Positions 20,918 through 22,545 of a DNA stretch of 22,545 nucleotides are shown here, piece after piece; position 1 is the first letter of the stretch; every line of letters starts with the position of its first letter. This DNA is from an archaeon (GTDB lineage Archaea > Asgardarchaeota > Hermodarchaeia > Hermodarchaeales > Hermodarchaeaceae). Position numbers and translations under genes: made by a program. The stretch lies in the NCBI GenBank assembly GCA_016550425.1, contig JABXGS010000214.1:1-22545 (forward strand), given 5' to 3'. The notes beneath the pieces were generated by a model, which searched no databases, was not told the DNA's origin, and saw only the letters and a list, made by a program, of their open reading frames with translations.

Positions 20918-22545
20918 TTAGAAGGAGATACCACGGTTTTGGCAAATCCATTTGACACCTTCCATTCCAAAAATAGCAGGAGCTGCCAGAAGGAAGGCAA
21001 CTACCCAGTCAACGGCCGTTAGCGGTATGAATCTGAAGTCGATGCCAAAGGTGGCAAGGAGTAGATTAGCATCAGGGATATACATCACTCCAGCGAACAT
21101 GAGAAACACAAGTCCGATCAGGAGATAAACAAGCCAGAAACTTTCAAAGCGGATTGAGCGCCACATGGATTGGTTAATTCGCCGTATACTGAGAACCATG
21201 AGTGATTCCGCAAAAAGGAGGACCGCGATAGTCATGGTGAGACCTTTATAAAAAGCCTCAGGGCTGTATGGTTCAAGAAAATTACTGCCAGGAAGCATTG
21301 CAGTAGTAGTGAAATAGTAGGCAATAGCGGATCCAATGAATATCAGAAAAGCGTTGAGGAGAAGATAGAAGCCAAGGCGTCGTGTGATGATTGATTCGGT
21401 GTCCCGTGGTTTTTCTTCCATTACGTATTTTGCTGTCTTGTCGAATACTAATGCTAGTCCAGGCCATGAGTGACTTGAAATGGTCAGAAAGATATGTTGG
21501 GGTGGAGTAAGGAAAGGGATCCCTAGTATGAAGGTACCGAAGAAGAGAATGGATTCTCCGACATTAATGCAGATATAGAAGAAAATCATCATCCGTATTT
21601 TATTGAACAGCCCCCGACCTTGTCTGACGCCTTCAACAATGGATGTGTAGCTATCATCAGCGATAATCATATCAGAGGCTTCTTTTGCCACATCTGTCCC
21701 CGTGATTCCCATTGCAATTCCAACATCACTCATACTCAAAGCTAAGGCATCGTTAACGCCATCACCAGTAACAGCGACGGCGCGTTTGGCATTTTTATGG
21801 CGTTCAACAATGAGTTGTTTATCTTCGGGATCAACTCGGGCAAAAACGCTGATGCGATTGAATTGATCATCGGGAACGTTTGCAATATCTTTACCTTCGA
21901 TGACTAAATCATCTTTTTCAACAATTGCTAATTGGCGTCCAATGGTTTCTGCCGTTGCTGCAGCATCTCCAGTTATCATAACGGTTTTGATGCCTGCATT
22001 TGCTACTTCGACTACAGCCTCCCGTACACCTTCACGGGGTGGATCAACAATACATACGAATCCAACAAAAGTCAGGTTCTTTTCAATGCGTTCTCTAAGG
22101 GTTTTCTCACTGCCAGCAGGTAATGTATCGAACCGACGAACAGCAAAAGAGAGGACGCGATATCCTCCGGCAGCGAATTCGTTGGCAAATTGTTCGATTT
22201 CTTTACCTCGTTTCTTAGTAAGCCGTTGAGCTTGATGGTCATCACCAATCTGATTACACCGTGGAATCAACACATCTGTGGCACCTTTTACGAAGGCAAT
22301 GTAACCACCTTCTGGGTGAGAGAACATGCGTGTCATCCGTTTCAATCGAGAATCAAAGGGGTAATCTTGTTCTAAGGTGTATGCAGCACGGAGTGAAGTT
22401 TCGTCTATACCACTTTTACCAAGTAAAACGAGAAGAGCCGCTTCAGTTGGATCTCCGATGGCTCGCCACCGCAAGGCCCCGCCTTCAGTTGCTTTATCTT
22501 CAACAAGTTGGGCGTCATTATTCAGACTCCCAGCACGAATCAAAA
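20918..22545 (-). CDS. P2-type cation-transporting ATPase, N-terminal half beyond right edge
   Basis: The frame is open to the right edge; the A domain, M1-M4 and the phosphorylated Asp are missing. The visible part (about 542 residues) starts in the nucleotide domain (GDPTEAALL; FVKGATD), then the P domain (VDPPRE; MITGD; VTGDGVNDALALS), then M5-M10. It resembles SERCA/Na,K-type P2 pumps. Numbered from the first whole codon, M5 has Asn327 and Glu330 (INVGE), as in SERCA N768/E771, and M8 has Glu446 (FAESLMVL), as in E908. M6, however, reads HIFLTISSHSWPG (350-362), where SERCA has LLWVNLVTDGLPA: Thr354, Ser357 and His358 stand in place of N796, T799 and D800. Ion specificity is therefore uncertain. 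The M29 aminopeptidase gene lies downstream. Confidence 0.9.
   Translation of the reverse strand, partial: LIRAGSLNNDAQLVEDKATEGGALRWRAIGDPTEAALLVLLGKSGIDETSLRAAYTLEQDYPFDSRLKRMTRMFSHPEGGYIAFVKGATDVLIPRCNQIGDDHQAQRLTKKRGKEIEQFANEFAAGGYRVLSFAVRRFDTLPAGSEKTLRERIEKNLTFVGFVCIVDPPREGVREAVVEVANAGIKTVMITGDAAATAETIGRQLAIVEKDDLVIEGKDIANVPDDQFNRISVFARVDPEDKQLIVERHKNAKRAVAVTGDGVNDALALSMSDVGIAMGITGTDVAKEASDMIIADDSYTSIVEGVRQGRGLFNKIRMMIFFYICINVGESILFFGTFILGIPFLTPPQHIFLTISSHSWPGLALVFDKTAKYVMEEKPRDTESIITRRLGFYLLLNAFLIFIGSAIAYYFTTTAMLPGSNFLEPYSPEAFYKGLTMTIAVLLFAESLMVLSIRRINQSMWRSIRFESFWLVYLLIGLVFLMFAGVMYIPDANLLLATFGIDFRFIPLTAVDWVVAFLLAAPAIFGMEGVKWICQNRGISF

Noticed and set aside
22541..22543. TTG at the right edge as the start of the P-type ATPase
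   Set aside because: The frame stays open to the last base and the protein starts in the middle of the nucleotide-binding domain, so the gene clearly continues beyond the window.

Overview
The window reads as archaeal chromosome of moderate GC content. Three genes point that way: a type II methionine aminopeptidase of archaeal size, an archaeal-type glycine/serine hydroxymethyltransferase homologue, and an RNA polymerase subunit H/Rpb5. TATA-like boxes and GGAGG/GGTGA ribosome binding sites fit. The Rpb5 protein (9722-10288) carries a eukaryote-like N-terminal domain that most described archaeal RpoH proteins lack. This makes an Asgard-type or related lineage plausible, but the window alone cannot settle it. 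There are no rRNA or tRNA genes, insertion sequences, CRISPR arrays or phage genes; it looks like ordinary, densely packed chromosome.

Left part, 1-5576: a coiled-coil protein runs off the left edge (minus). It is followed by a plus-strand pair of methionine aminopeptidase and M20 metallopeptidase, a minus-strand MFS transporter that converges with the M20 gene, and a divergent SHMT-like PLP enzyme with altered active-site segments.

Middle, 5693-10288, all plus strand: an acidic coiled-coil protein ending in a predicted winged helix, a CorA-like channel with a variant GMN motif, a two-subunit class I CoA-transferase-like enzyme lacking the catalytic Glu in its B subunit, and the full-length Rpb5 with its own TATA box.

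Right part, 10285-22545, almost all minus strand. Its short operons are: RNase Z-like hydrolase then PfkB sugar kinase; MuiA-like DUF4139 protein then an unknown protein; polytopic membrane protein (perhaps ECF S-like) then a GH31 alpha-glucosidase; a glyoxalase-II-like hydrolase; a sulfite-oxidase-fold molybdoprotein; and a P2-type cation ATPase (cut by the right edge) then an M29 aminopeptidase. One small plus-strand gene (19489-19719) lies in between. Between 18489 and 18766 there is no convincing protein gene, but several hairpins ending in a GNRA-loop stem plus T tract suggest a plus-strand structured RNA.

The genes do not form one obvious system. They mostly serve protein turnover (three peptidases), carbohydrate use (GH31, PfkB), ion transport (CorA, P-type ATPase) and acyl-CoA metabolism. 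The most notable items are the full-length Rpb5, several enzymes and transporters with key residues replaced (CoA-transferase, SHMT-like, CorA, P-type ATPase), and the candidate noncoding RNA.
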